A DNA stretch of 5,044 nucleotides from an uncultured cyanobacterium (GCA_945836835.1 CAMAML010000114.1:1-5044), one strand, 5' to 3'; positions 1 through 5,013 are shown, counted from the stretch's first letter. Translations and numbers: made by a program. Notes: generated from the letters alone by a model not told the origin.

Positions 1-14
1 CGATAAAAAGTTAC

Positions 15-20
15 TATAAT
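15..20 (+). promoter_or_regulatory. Candidate -10 box for the HTH gene (possible leaderless mRNA)
   Basis: A perfect TATAAT lies seven bases before the A of the regulator's ATG. With the usual spacing from -10 box to transcription start, +1 would fall on or next to the start codon at 27, giving a leaderless message. The only ribosome-binding-like sequence before the ATG is a weak TAGGT too close to the codon, which fits. The matching -35 element would lie before base 1 and cannot be seen, so the call is tentative. Confidence 0.4.
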
Positions 21-26
21 TAGGTA

Positions 27-239
27 ATGATAAAGATTAAACTTCGACAGCTTATATGGGATAAAGAAACCACGGCAACGGAAATTCACAAGGCAACCGG
101 TATCAGCCAATCAATTCTTTCGGATATCGTGCGGGGTAAGAGAACTAACGTGGGGCTTGATATTATAAATAAGCTTTGCATTTATTTCGGTTGTGATATT
201 TGCGATATATTGGAATTTGTTCCCGAGGAAAAGGCTTAG
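27..239 (+). CDS. Small XRE/Cro-type helix-turn-helix transcriptional regulator
   Basis: This 70-residue protein is essentially a bare DNA-binding domain of the XRE/Cro-CI type (HTH_26 or YozG-like). Helices run from about residue 3 to 12, 17 to 23 (TATEIHK) and 28 to 36 (the recognition helix, SQSILSDIV). Then come the RGKRTN turn, a fourth helix around 43-54 and the closing CDICDILEFVP typical of these small regulators. No second domain for ligand binding or dimerisation is present. The length is normal for the family, so it looks complete. The only in-frame ATG before the domain is at 27, and the weak ribosome site there suggests leaderless or weak translation. It lies about 160 bases upstream of the next gene in the same direction and could control the palindrome-bearing promoter at 324-351. 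That link is inferred from position only. Confidence 0.85.
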   Translation: MIKIKLRQLIWDKETTATEIHKATGISQSILSDIVRGKRTNVGLDIINKLCIYFGCDICDILEFVPEEKA

Positions 240-305
240 GGGCTTCTTATCCTCCAAACAGACGATTTTTGGCGATTGTACGGTGCGAAAAGCCGAAATT
301 TAACG

Positions 306-311
306 TATAAT
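306..311 (+). promoter_or_regulatory. Possible -10 box (CGTATAAT copy 1)
   Basis: A perfect TATAAT preceded by CG lies in the gap between the regulator and the 415-residue protein. The same eight bases, CGTATAAT, recur at 375-382. No convincing -35 hexamer stands 16-18 bases upstream, so this may be a weak or activator-dependent start, or only part of an AT-rich stretch. Confidence 0.25.
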
Positions 312-323
312 ATTTTTGTAATG

Positions 324-351
324 TTGACTTTTTTAAAAGTGTCATTATAAA
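324..351 (+). promoter_or_regulatory. Likely main promoter of the plus-strand gene run, with operator-like palindrome
   Basis: TTGACT (324-329) and TATAAA (346-351) are separated by 16 bases, a good sigma-70-type promoter whose transcript would start near 358 and carry a leader of about 45 bases. The inverted repeat ACTTTT-TT-AAAAGT (327-340) covers half of the -35 box and most of the spacer, where a bound repressor would block polymerase. The rest of the gap from 240 to 402 shows no gene and no clear terminator after the regulator, so read-through from upstream is also possible. The promoter call rests on consensus match and position; the operator role is inferred. Confidence 0.55.
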
Positions 352-376
352 TAAAATTAGTAGTAGCAAATTATCG

Positions 377-382
377 TATAAT
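377..382 (+). promoter_or_regulatory. Possible -10 box (CGTATAAT copy 2)
   Basis: This second perfect TATAAT lies 21 bases before the start codon at 403. Transcription from it would begin around 389, inside the Shine-Dalgarno AGAAGGAG (388-395), and would give a message with a damaged ribosome site. The sequence 17 bases upstream (AAATTA) is not a -35 box. It is therefore more likely decoy or AT-rich leader than a working promoter. Confidence 0.15.
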
Positions 383-402
383 CATACAGAAGGAGCGTCA
401 TT

Positions 403-1650
403 ATGGGCATGGCCGCATCGCAAGCCAGATGGCTTGGTTTAACCGCAAGAAAGACAAACGTTGAATACGAAGGACAACAGATTAACCAACAGAGAACGGC
501 TTTGGCGAACCAGAGTGCAAACACTTTCAACGAGCTGCTCGAGTTGGAAGTCCCGACGGCTCCGAGCCAAACGGATTATACAAAGGTCGTATACTCCTAC
601 GAGGACGGCACCGTAACCGAAAACATCGAAAGTATGACGGCTTTGACAAACGATCCCGATGGTTACAACTATTTGGTTACGCACTATCACTTCTCAAATG
701 TTTATACGGGTATTCAAAACCAGCTTGCCAATCCGCAGGTTACTATTGGTACAAGCGGGGAAAAAGGTTCCGTTGCAAGAGAAGAGGTGACCTACGATGA
801 GGAAACTAAAACTTATTCGGTGAACGGGCATGCCGTAAAGGCTTACGACAAAACAGTCGAGGAAGAGGCAGCCGATTATGACACAATCGTTAAAACGTAT
901 CCGGAATTGGCAAAGGGCGGAGACGTTATGTCCTATCAAGGAGACGACGGAAAGTACCATTTTACAACACTTACCGACCTTTCGGGAACAAGCGAAACAA
1001 TTCCCGATTACACGGTAGAAACTCAAGTGCCGACTTACGTCGGGACGGCGGTTGTCAAAAAATTCGACCCGACAGACTCCGTTCAAAATGAAGCGTATAA
1101 GCAAATATGCAAAGATTTTCCGGCATCCGAGTTTGCAAAGGCAGATCCGAACGATTTATACACTTGGACTTATCAGGGTGAAACAAGATATGCATGCTTA
1201 AGCGATTTTCAAACGGCGTACGACAGCGCTCCTGACCCTTCATCCCCGACAATCGGGCAGGACAAGCTGACTTATTACACCGCAAAGGATTTGAGTACAA
1301 AGATTTCGCAGACCCAAAAGGCGATTGCGGAAATAGGTGCGGACGGTCGTGTTTCGTCGCTGAGGTTTGAAAATTCAACGGCACAGTATGCGGTAAACTC
1401 CAAGACTGAAACGGATACCGCAGCTTATGACGATGCGATGAACCAGTACAATTATAATATGCAGGTTTACGAGAAACGGATTGCGGACATCAACGCAAAG
1501 ACCGAAAAAATCCAGCAACAGGACAGAACGCTTGAATTGCGACTGAGACAGCTTGATACGGAGCAAGAGGCACTGCAAACCGAGATGGAAGCGGTTCAGA
1601 AGGTTATTGAAAAGAACATTGAATCTACTTTCAAGACTTTTGAGTCTTAA
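403..1650 (+). CDS. 415-residue coiled-coil protein with conserved N- and C-terminal motifs, function unknown
   Basis: No enzymatic motif is visible. The first 45 residues form a Gln/Asn/Ala-rich amphipathic helix opening MGMAASQARWLGLTARK. Residues 50-335 form an acidic, Tyr/Thr-rich, probably beta-rich middle. Residues about 341-410 form a long charged coiled coil ending IEKNIESTFKTFES. The middle contains a tandem duplication: residues 145-193 and 218-269 both read VK.[YF]D.T then Y..I.K.[YF]P then YQG and [LF].[ST]D. There is no signal peptide or membrane segment, so any export would need a signal-independent route. AGAAGGAG (388-395) lies seven bases before ATG 403; the in-frame ATG at 409 is too far from it. 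The ends match those of the 109-residue protein encoded at 3125. I recall this type from Gastranaerophilales hypothetical proteins, and its plan resembles axial or filament proteins, but that is inference. Confidence 0.85.
   Translation: MGMAASQARWLGLTARKTNVEYEGQQINQQRTALANQSANTFNELLELEVPTAPSQTDYTKVVYSYEDGTVTENIESMTALTNDPDGYNYLVTHYHFSNVYTGIQNQLANPQVTIGTSGEKGSVAREEVTYDEETKTYSVNGHAVKAYDKTVEEEAADYDTIVKTYPELAKGGDVMSYQGDDGKYHFTTLTDLSGTSETIPDYTVETQVPTYVGTAVVKKFDPTDSVQNEAYKQICKDFPASEFAKADPNDLYTWTYQGETRYACLSDFQTAYDSAPDPSSPTIGQDKLTYYTAKDLSTKISQTQKAIAEIGADGRVSSLRFENSTAQYAVNSKTETDTAAYDDAMNQYNYNMQVYEKRIADINAKTEKIQQQDRTLELRLRQLDTEQEALQTEMEAVQKVIEKNIESTFKTFES
1633..1648 (+). other. Small hairpin at the end of the 415-residue gene
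   Basis: AAGACT and AGTCTT are exact inverted copies around the four-base loop TTTG and end one base short of the stop codon's last two bases. No T-run follows, so it is not an intrinsic terminator. It could slow decay of the message or uncouple translation from the next gene, whose ribosome site begins 14 bases further on. A six-pair stem in AT-rich coding sequence may also be chance. Confidence 0.25.
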
Positions 1651-1677
1651 TAAACTAATTTAGAAAGGTGAACACAC

Positions 1678-2493
1678 ATGTCATACAAGAACGACAGTTA
1701 TTTGGTAATAGCAAACAAATTCGGCTCGGCGGGTTCGGCGGCAAAGGCTCAACTTTGGGAAACTTACGACCAGTTGAGAGATTTGACGATTTCGGGTTCA
1801 GGCTCTGCTGGTACGGGGCTTGGAAATACGGGTAGTTTCCTGTACAGAATGGCAAGTTTGTTCGCACCTTCTTCATACGCAACCGTTTTTGGCGGGTCGG
1901 AGACCATGAACATTTCGGGAACCTCGTTTAGCTCATCGAGTAATCCGAGTTCTGCTTACGGGTTAAATTCCCTTTACAACTATTCGGGATTTTCGGGCGG
2001 GGCGGCACCGTTAAATTGGTCAAACGGGTTTGCAACGGGCGGTGCGTCGTCGATTGTGGGCTGGGGTTCGGATGTTTCGGGAACGGCAACGGGCTATGCG
2101 TCAAACCTTGGCGGGCTTGCGGATGTTGCAAGTGCAACGGCGTACGGTGTCGGGACGGCAAGCGGGTTTGGGTTTAAACAAAATATAGTTCTTCCCGTCG
2201 CAAGTTTGATTTCGGGCTGGGGCGGTATTATGCAGTCAGTTGCACCGTATTTGGGCGAATACGGGCTTGGCGCATTGGTTTTGGGTAACTTAATGCAAGG
2301 TACAACCTCGTCCGCTTTGGCGGCTTATCAAAAAGTTACGAGCGGGGTAACCGCTAACGCCGATACGATACTTTCTACCAAGGTAAGAAATATCGAAACG
2401 GTTTGCAAAATGCTCGATACGCAGGGTGACGTCGCAAAGAAAATGCTCAAAGAATCCATTGATGGCGACAGCAAAGCTATTCAAAACTTGTAG
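1678..2493 (+). CDS. 271-residue Gly/Ser/Ala-rich protein with a hydrophobic stretch, function unknown
   Basis: I do not recognise a family. Residues 1-36 are a helical, moderately polar head (NKFGSAGSAAKAQLWETYDQ). Residues 38-165 are low-complexity, very rich in Gly, Ser, Ala, Thr and aromatic residues, with recurring GxG and SxG steps. Residues 168-206 are hydrophobic and Gly-containing (VLPVASLISG, then YGLGALVLGNLM) and could insert in or lie on a membrane. Residues 225-271 are a charged helix (KVRNIETVCKMLDTQGDVAKKMLKES). There is no cleavable signal peptide. The ribosome site AGAAAGGTG ends seven bases before ATG 1678, and the gap from the previous gene is 27 bases, so the two are probably co-transcribed. 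Helical ends around a Gly-rich centre with a hydrophobic patch would suit a self-assembling or translocator-like partner of the coiled-coil proteins, but this is speculation. Confidence 0.8.
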   Translation: MSYKNDSYLVIANKFGSAGSAAKAQLWETYDQLRDLTISGSGSAGTGLGNTGSFLYRMASLFAPSSYATVFGGSETMNISGTSFSSSSNPSSAYGLNSLYNYSGFSGGAAPLNWSNGFATGGASSIVGWGSDVSGTATGYASNLGGLADVASATAYGVGTASGFGFKQNIVLPVASLISGWGGIMQSVAPYLGEYGLGALVLGNLMQGTTSSALAAYQKVTSGVTANADTILSTKVRNIETVCKMLDTQGDVAKKMLKESIDGDSKAIQNL

Positions 2494-2521
2494 GTTTAAG
2501 TTATTGGGAAAAAGGAAAATA

Positions 2522-2734
2522 ATGGACAGCAGAACATACATCAGAACGGTTTGTGACAAAATTTTCAAGGACAATTTTGTGTGCTTATTGTTCGCCAAAT
2601 TGGTAACATTTTATTGCGAAATTTTCTCTCATCCCGTAAAATCGTTAAAGTTTGACGGAAATCTTCCGATAAAACAAAATGAGAGTGCTTCAAACCCATT
2701 CTCGCAGAATGTAACCACAAAACAAACACTTTAA
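2522..2734 (+). CDS. Possible 70-residue small protein, function unknown
   Basis: The frame is also open upstream, back into the previous gene, but the start is placed at ATG 2522. AAAGGA (2511-2516) lies five bases ahead of that codon and outside the previous coding sequence. This gives a gap of 28 bases from the preceding stop, much like the 27-base gap before the 271-residue gene. The protein starts MDSRTYIRTVCDKIFKDN, has a hydrophobic, Cys- and Phe-rich centre (about residues 19-36, FVCLLFAKLVTFYCEIF) and a polar Asn/Gln/Thr tail. The centre is too short and broken for a confident membrane segment. No family is recognised. If it is not real, 2494-2836 is a 343-base gap with only weak regulatory signals. 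Confidence 0.42.
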   Translation: MDSRTYIRTVCDKIFKDNFVCLLFAKLVTFYCEIFSHPVKSLKFDGNLPIKQNESASNPFSQNVTTKQTL

Positions 2735-2735
2735 A

Positions 2736-2752
2736 GTTAAGACATGTTAAGA
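2736..2752 (+). repeat. Direct repeat GTTAAGA spaced 10 bp
   Basis: GTTAAGA occurs at 2736-2742 and again at 2746-2752, one helical turn apart, just after the possible 70-residue gene and about 85 bases before the next start codon. Paired direct half-sites at 10-11 bp are the usual binding layout of OmpR/PhoB-family response regulators. Downstream, TATACA (2796-2801) could act as a -10 box, but no good -35 accompanies it. A regulated internal promoter for the last two genes is possible and unproven. Confidence 0.3.
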
Positions 2753-2836
2753 AAAATAAAATAAATACGCAATATTTCATCGCAATTTGTTTTTATATAC
2801 ATGTGTAGGCTCTAAAGTGTATAGGAGTGAAAGGTA

Positions 2837-3112
2837 ATGCAACTTCGGGACACTTTGGAAATGAATATAAAAAGAATAGTCGATTTCTTGATATATTCAA
2901 AGAACTTCATAATAAGAAAAAGCCCGATTAAAGCTATGGTTAATTCTGTGGTAGAAGGTTTAAAAGATTTCCTGACAATGAAAAAGAAATTGAAAATGGC
3001 ACAGTATCGATTAAACTATCACCAGCACCAGCTCCACAAAATGGAACAGTTAATCGCAGAAAATAATCAACACAGCTTTCTGAAAGGTCAAAATCTTAAC
3101 CAAACCAGATAA
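2837..3112 (+). CDS. 91-residue basic helical protein, function unknown
   Basis: AGGAG (2823-2827) lies nine bases before ATG 2837, which supports the start. The protein is mostly alpha-helical by composition. Residues 8-27 are amphipathic and hydrophobic (MNIKRIVDFLIYSKNFIIRK). Residues 31-46 form a second helix (KAMVNSVVEGLKDF). Residues 47-76 are strongly basic then Gln/His-rich and could form a short coiled coil. The stretch ending LIAENNQHSF weakly resembles the VIEKNIESTF end of the 415-residue protein. It is followed after 12 bases by the 109-residue gene, whose ribosome site overlaps this stop, so the two are translationally linked. There is no signal peptide and no known domain. A chaperone or adaptor for a coiled-coil partner is one possibility, from size and position only. 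Confidence 0.7.
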   Translation: MQLRDTLEMNIKRIVDFLIYSKNFIIRKSPIKAMVNSVVEGLKDFLTMKKKLKMAQYRLNYHQHQLHKMEQLIAENNQHSFLKGQNLNQTR

Positions 3113-3124
3113 AGGAAGCGGAAA

Positions 3125-3454
3125 ATGGGTGTCATTACAGATACTTTAAGACTAAGACAATTACGTGGCATGAAAATTGACCTGAATTACAAAATTCAGC
3201 AAATCACGACCACAAAGATGAGCCTTATCAGTGCCGGCAACGACTTGACGAAGGTGGGAACGGATTACGATCCCGAGTCGCCGATAATGAAAACGTTGCA
3301 ACAGCGACAGCAGAAGTTGAAGTTGTTGGAGGAAAAGCTTGACCAGCAAAAATCCGAATATCAAATCCAGTTGCAGGCGGTCGAGGCGGAATACGACTCT
3401 TGCAAACAACGACTTACAAAATCAATACAGGAAGAGTTCAGCTACTCGTTGTAA
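3125..3454 (+). CDS. 109-residue coiled-coil protein, short relative of the 415-residue protein
   Basis: The first 34 residues align without a gap to the start of the 415-residue protein, with identity at M1, G2, R9, L13, K17, Y22, Q25, Q26, I27 and L34. A short linker with DYDPESPIM (47-55) follows. Residues 57-104 form a charged coiled coil, and its LD (72-73), Q80 and AV (85-86) match LD (384-385), Q392 and AV (397-398) of the long protein. Both end with an amphipathic helix containing a late Phe (F105 and F410), here seven residues further on, which is one heptad. There is no signal peptide or membrane segment. AAGGAAG (3112-3118) overlaps the previous stop and lies six bases before ATG 3125. 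The size and helical plan resemble FliJ/YscO-type export proteins, but no specific motif supports that. It is the last gene before the terminator. Confidence 0.82.
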   Translation: MGVITDTLRLRQLRGMKIDLNYKIQQITTTKMSLISAGNDLTKVGTDYDPESPIMKTLQQRQQKLKLLEEKLDQQKSEYQIQLQAVEAEYDSCKQRLTKSIQEEFSYSL

Positions 3455-3472
3455 CAACGGGAAACCCACGGC

Positions 3473-3486
3473 AAAATGTCGGGTTC
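3473..3486 (+). repeat. Distant partner of the terminator stem
   Basis: These 14 bases, AAAATGTCGGGTTC, are the exact reverse complement of 3540-3553. They are also a near copy of the terminator's own left arm at 3519-3529. They could therefore pair with the right arm instead of, but not together with, the local hairpin. For transcripts from the opposite strand this copy supplies GAACCCGAC followed by ATTTT, the second arm and U-run that the local hairpin lacks in that direction. Confidence 0.6.
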
Positions 3487-3518
3487 GATGAAAAACACCA
3501 ACCTTGTGCCACTTAGGC

Positions 3519-3554
3519 GTCGGGTTCAACATTCTCATTGAACCCGACATTTTT
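3519..3554 (+). terminator. Intrinsic terminator of the plus-strand gene run
   Basis: GTCGGGTTCAA (3519-3529) and TTGAACCCGAC (3538-3548) form a perfect 11-pair stem around an eight-base loop, followed by ATTTTT. It starts 65 bases after the stop of the 109-residue gene and ends six bases short of the convergent ATPase gene. TTAGGC (3513-3518) and GCCTAA (3558-3563) flank the stem and could extend it across a bulge, the second reaching into the ATPase stop codon. The perfect stem and U-run make termination of plus-strand transcripts likely. In the other direction the local stem has no U-run. Confidence 0.88.
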
Positions 3555-3559
3555 AGTGC

Positions 3560-4855
3560 CTAAAATTGTCCGGCAACAACACAATACAGTGGCAAATCCG
3601 TCAAGTTGTCCGTCCGCTTATAATCCGCCAATGATATTCTCAATGCATTATTTGGAGTATATTTGTCTATATAACTCTTCAAACTTTTTGCTTTTAAATT
3701 GGTTGCAGCTTTAACTTCCACGGGGATAACTTCCGAACCCGTTTGGATTACAAAATCCACCTCAGCCCTGCTTGTTTCGTTTGTCCAATAATATACGGGG
3801 AGGTTTGGTATTGTCTTAAACTGTTGCAATACGTACTGTTCCGCTATCGCCCCTTTAAACTCCGTAAATATATCGCATTCGTCAAGAATTACCCTTGCCT
3901 CAAGTCCGACCAATGCCCCAAGTAACCCTACGTCAAGTATAAATAATTTAAACGAATTTAAATCTTCGTATGCTCCAATCGGCAAATACGGCTTTTTAAT
4001 TCGATATACCTGATAAATTAAGCCGTTATCACGCAACCATGTTAATGCCGTTTCAAATTCCTTTGCACGTCCTCCGTTTTTTACGGCGTTATACACAAAC
4101 TTTTTATTCTCTTTAGCCAGCTGTGTCGGAATTGAACGCCACAACATCCGAGTTTTTTCAACGGTATTTGCGGGAATATGTTTGGAAAAATCTCTTTCAT
4201 ATGACATTAAAATACTTGTTTGAATTTTGCGAACCTCGTTAAAATCCCGATTGTTAACAAATTTCTGGACAACTTCGGGCATTCCGCCAATATAACAATA
4301 CTGTTTAAGCAACTCTTCAAATTTTGTTTTGAAGAGTTTTATCATCTCAAAATCTCGTTTTTCAATCAATTCTACATATTGACCTTCGCCCATTGCATCC
4401 AAAAATTCGGGAAAACTCAACGGATAAAGCCTTAAAAACTCGACTTTCCCGACCGGAAACCCTGTGCCGAAATGATGTGCAACCCCAAGCAGACTGCCCG
4501 CCGCAATAATGTCATACTCGGGAGCGTCCTCATTAAAGTATTTTAACGACGTAATTGCCCTCGGACACTCCCGGATTTCATCAAAAATTATCAACGTATT
4601 TTCAGGCTCAATCTTGAACCCCGCCTCCAGCCCGATTGCAGTTAACAACCTTTTCGTGTTAAGCTCCGTTTCAAAAACTTTGCACATTTTTTCATTTCTG
4701 TCAAAGTTTATGTAAACGGTCTTTTTGTATTGGATACGCCCAAACTCTTTCATTAACCACGTTTTGCCAACCTGCCTTGCCCCTTCAAGGATTAACGGCT
4801 TGTGATTTTCCTTGCATTTCCATTCCGTGAGAGATTTAAGAAGTTGTCGTTTCAT
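3560..4855 (-). CDS. AAA family ATPase with DUF4143 C-terminal domain
   Basis: This is a complete 431-residue member of the AAA_14/DUF4143 family. The Walker A motif GARQVGKT is at residues 25-32 and Walker B LIIFDEI at 88-94, with D92 and E93. The AAGSLLG sensor region is around 118-124. A probable winged-helix stretch spans about 250-285 (FVYNAVKNGG to LRDNGLIYQV). The C-terminal part carries a PD-(D/E)XK-like signature: E339, D367 (AEVDF) and E380-V-K382 (PVEVKA), so the nuclease-type residues look intact. Family members are common, often multicopy and mobile-like; their cellular role is poorly defined, and none in this window points to a substrate. AAAGGGGA (complement of 4861-4868) lies five bases before ATG 4855. 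It is convergent with the plus-strand genes and has its own repeat-bearing upstream region, so it is probably a separate unit. Confidence 0.93.
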   Translation of the reverse strand: MKRQLLKSLTEWKCKENHKPLILEGARQVGKTWLMKEFGRIQYKKTVYINFDRNEKMCKVFETELNTKRLLTAIGLEAGFKIEPENTLIIFDEIRECPRAITSLKYFNEDAPEYDIIAAGSLLGVAHHFGTGFPVGKVEFLRLYPLSFPEFLDAMGEGQYVELIEKRDFEMIKLFKTKFEELLKQYCYIGGMPEVVQKFVNNRDFNEVRKIQTSILMSYERDFSKHIPANTVEKTRMLWRSIPTQLAKENKKFVYNAVKNGGRAKEFETALTWLRDNGLIYQVYRIKKPYLPIGAYEDLNSFKLFILDVGLLGALVGLEARVILDECDIFTEFKGAIAEQYVLQQFKTIPNLPVYYWTNETSRAEVDFVIQTGSEVIPVEVKAATNLKAKSLKSYIDKYTPNNALRISLADYKRTDNLTDLPLYCVVAGQF

Positions 4856-4885
4856 GGTTATCCCCTTTATTCTCGTTTGTTTTAC

Positions 4886-4894
4886 ATTATTATC
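4886..4894 (-). promoter_or_regulatory. Candidate -10 region of the ATPase gene
   Basis: Read on the minus strand this is GATAATAAT, containing two overlapping five-of-six matches to TATAAT, about 30-40 bases before the start codon. The expected -35 position falls in the first 33-bp repeat (about 4909-4917) and reads TTTCGT or similar, a poor match to TTGACA. A weak -35 overlapped by a protein-binding-type repeat suggests control by whatever binds the repeats, either activation or blocking. Confidence is limited because the area is AT-rich. Confidence 0.35.
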
Positions 4895-5013
4895 TTACAC
4901 TTTTTTACACGAAAATTCAAGCTAATTTTACACTTTTTTACACGAAAGTTTACTCTAAATTAACACTTTTTTACACGAAAATGTAAGTTGATTTTACATG
5001 TTTTTACACGAAA
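4895..5013. repeat. Four tandem 33-bp repeats upstream of the ATPase gene
   Basis: A 20-base core, TTACACTTTTTTACACGAAA, starts at 4895 and 4928 exactly, at 4961 with one change (TAACAC) and at 4994 with two changes (TTACATGT). The starts are exactly 33 bases apart and the 13 bases between cores vary. Within each core the half-site TTACAC recurs after 10 bp, giving eight half-sites on the same face of the helix; an extra TTTACATT lies at 4881-4888. This is the layout of an operator array for a direct-repeat-binding protein such as an OmpR-family regulator. An iteron-like or recombination role is less likely, as no replication or recombinase gene is present. Bases 5014-5044 show nothing recognisable. 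Confidence 0.85.

Noticed and set aside
27..239. Antitoxin of a toxin-antitoxin pair
   Set aside because: The HTH would suit it, but no toxin-sized gene with RelE-, HipA- or HigB-type features is adjacent inside the window.
228..275. Terminator after the HTH gene
   Set aside because: A GAGGA/TCCTC pairing exists, but the stem is short and the T-run at 266-270 stands about 15 bases away from it.
694..1384. Antisense open frames (694-1104 and 1055-1384, minus strand)
   Set aside because: They lie wholly opposite the well-supported 415-residue gene, lack ribosome sites and have no recognisable domain, so they are shadows.
403..1650. Flagellin or flagellar hook protein
   Set aside because: The plan of conserved helical ends and a variable middle is similar, but the N-terminal sequence lacks the flagellin or hook signature motifs, and no flagellar gene is nearby.
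1928..2161. Minus-strand Pro/Arg/Thr-rich open frame opposite the Gly-rich gene
   Set aside because: Its composition is simply the complement of Gly/Ser codons, with no start signal.
2426..2521. Upstream extension of the 70-residue frame to ATG 2426
   Set aside because: It would overlap the end of the Gly-rich gene by 68 bases, and the only good ribosome site fits ATG 2522.
3473..3554. Integron attC site
   Set aside because: The inverted arms suggested it, but the characteristic core sites (RYYYAAC and GTTRRRY) are not placed at the ends, and the U-run after the stem explains it as a terminator.
4895..5013. CRISPR array
   Set aside because: The conserved unit is only 20 bases with 13-base variable gaps, the repeats drift between copies, and the array sits directly at a promoter with no cas genes.
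4895..5013. Iteron array of a plasmid replication origin
   Set aside because: The phasing fits, but there is no replication initiator gene, DnaA box or partition gene, and the adjacent gene is a DUF4143 ATPase.
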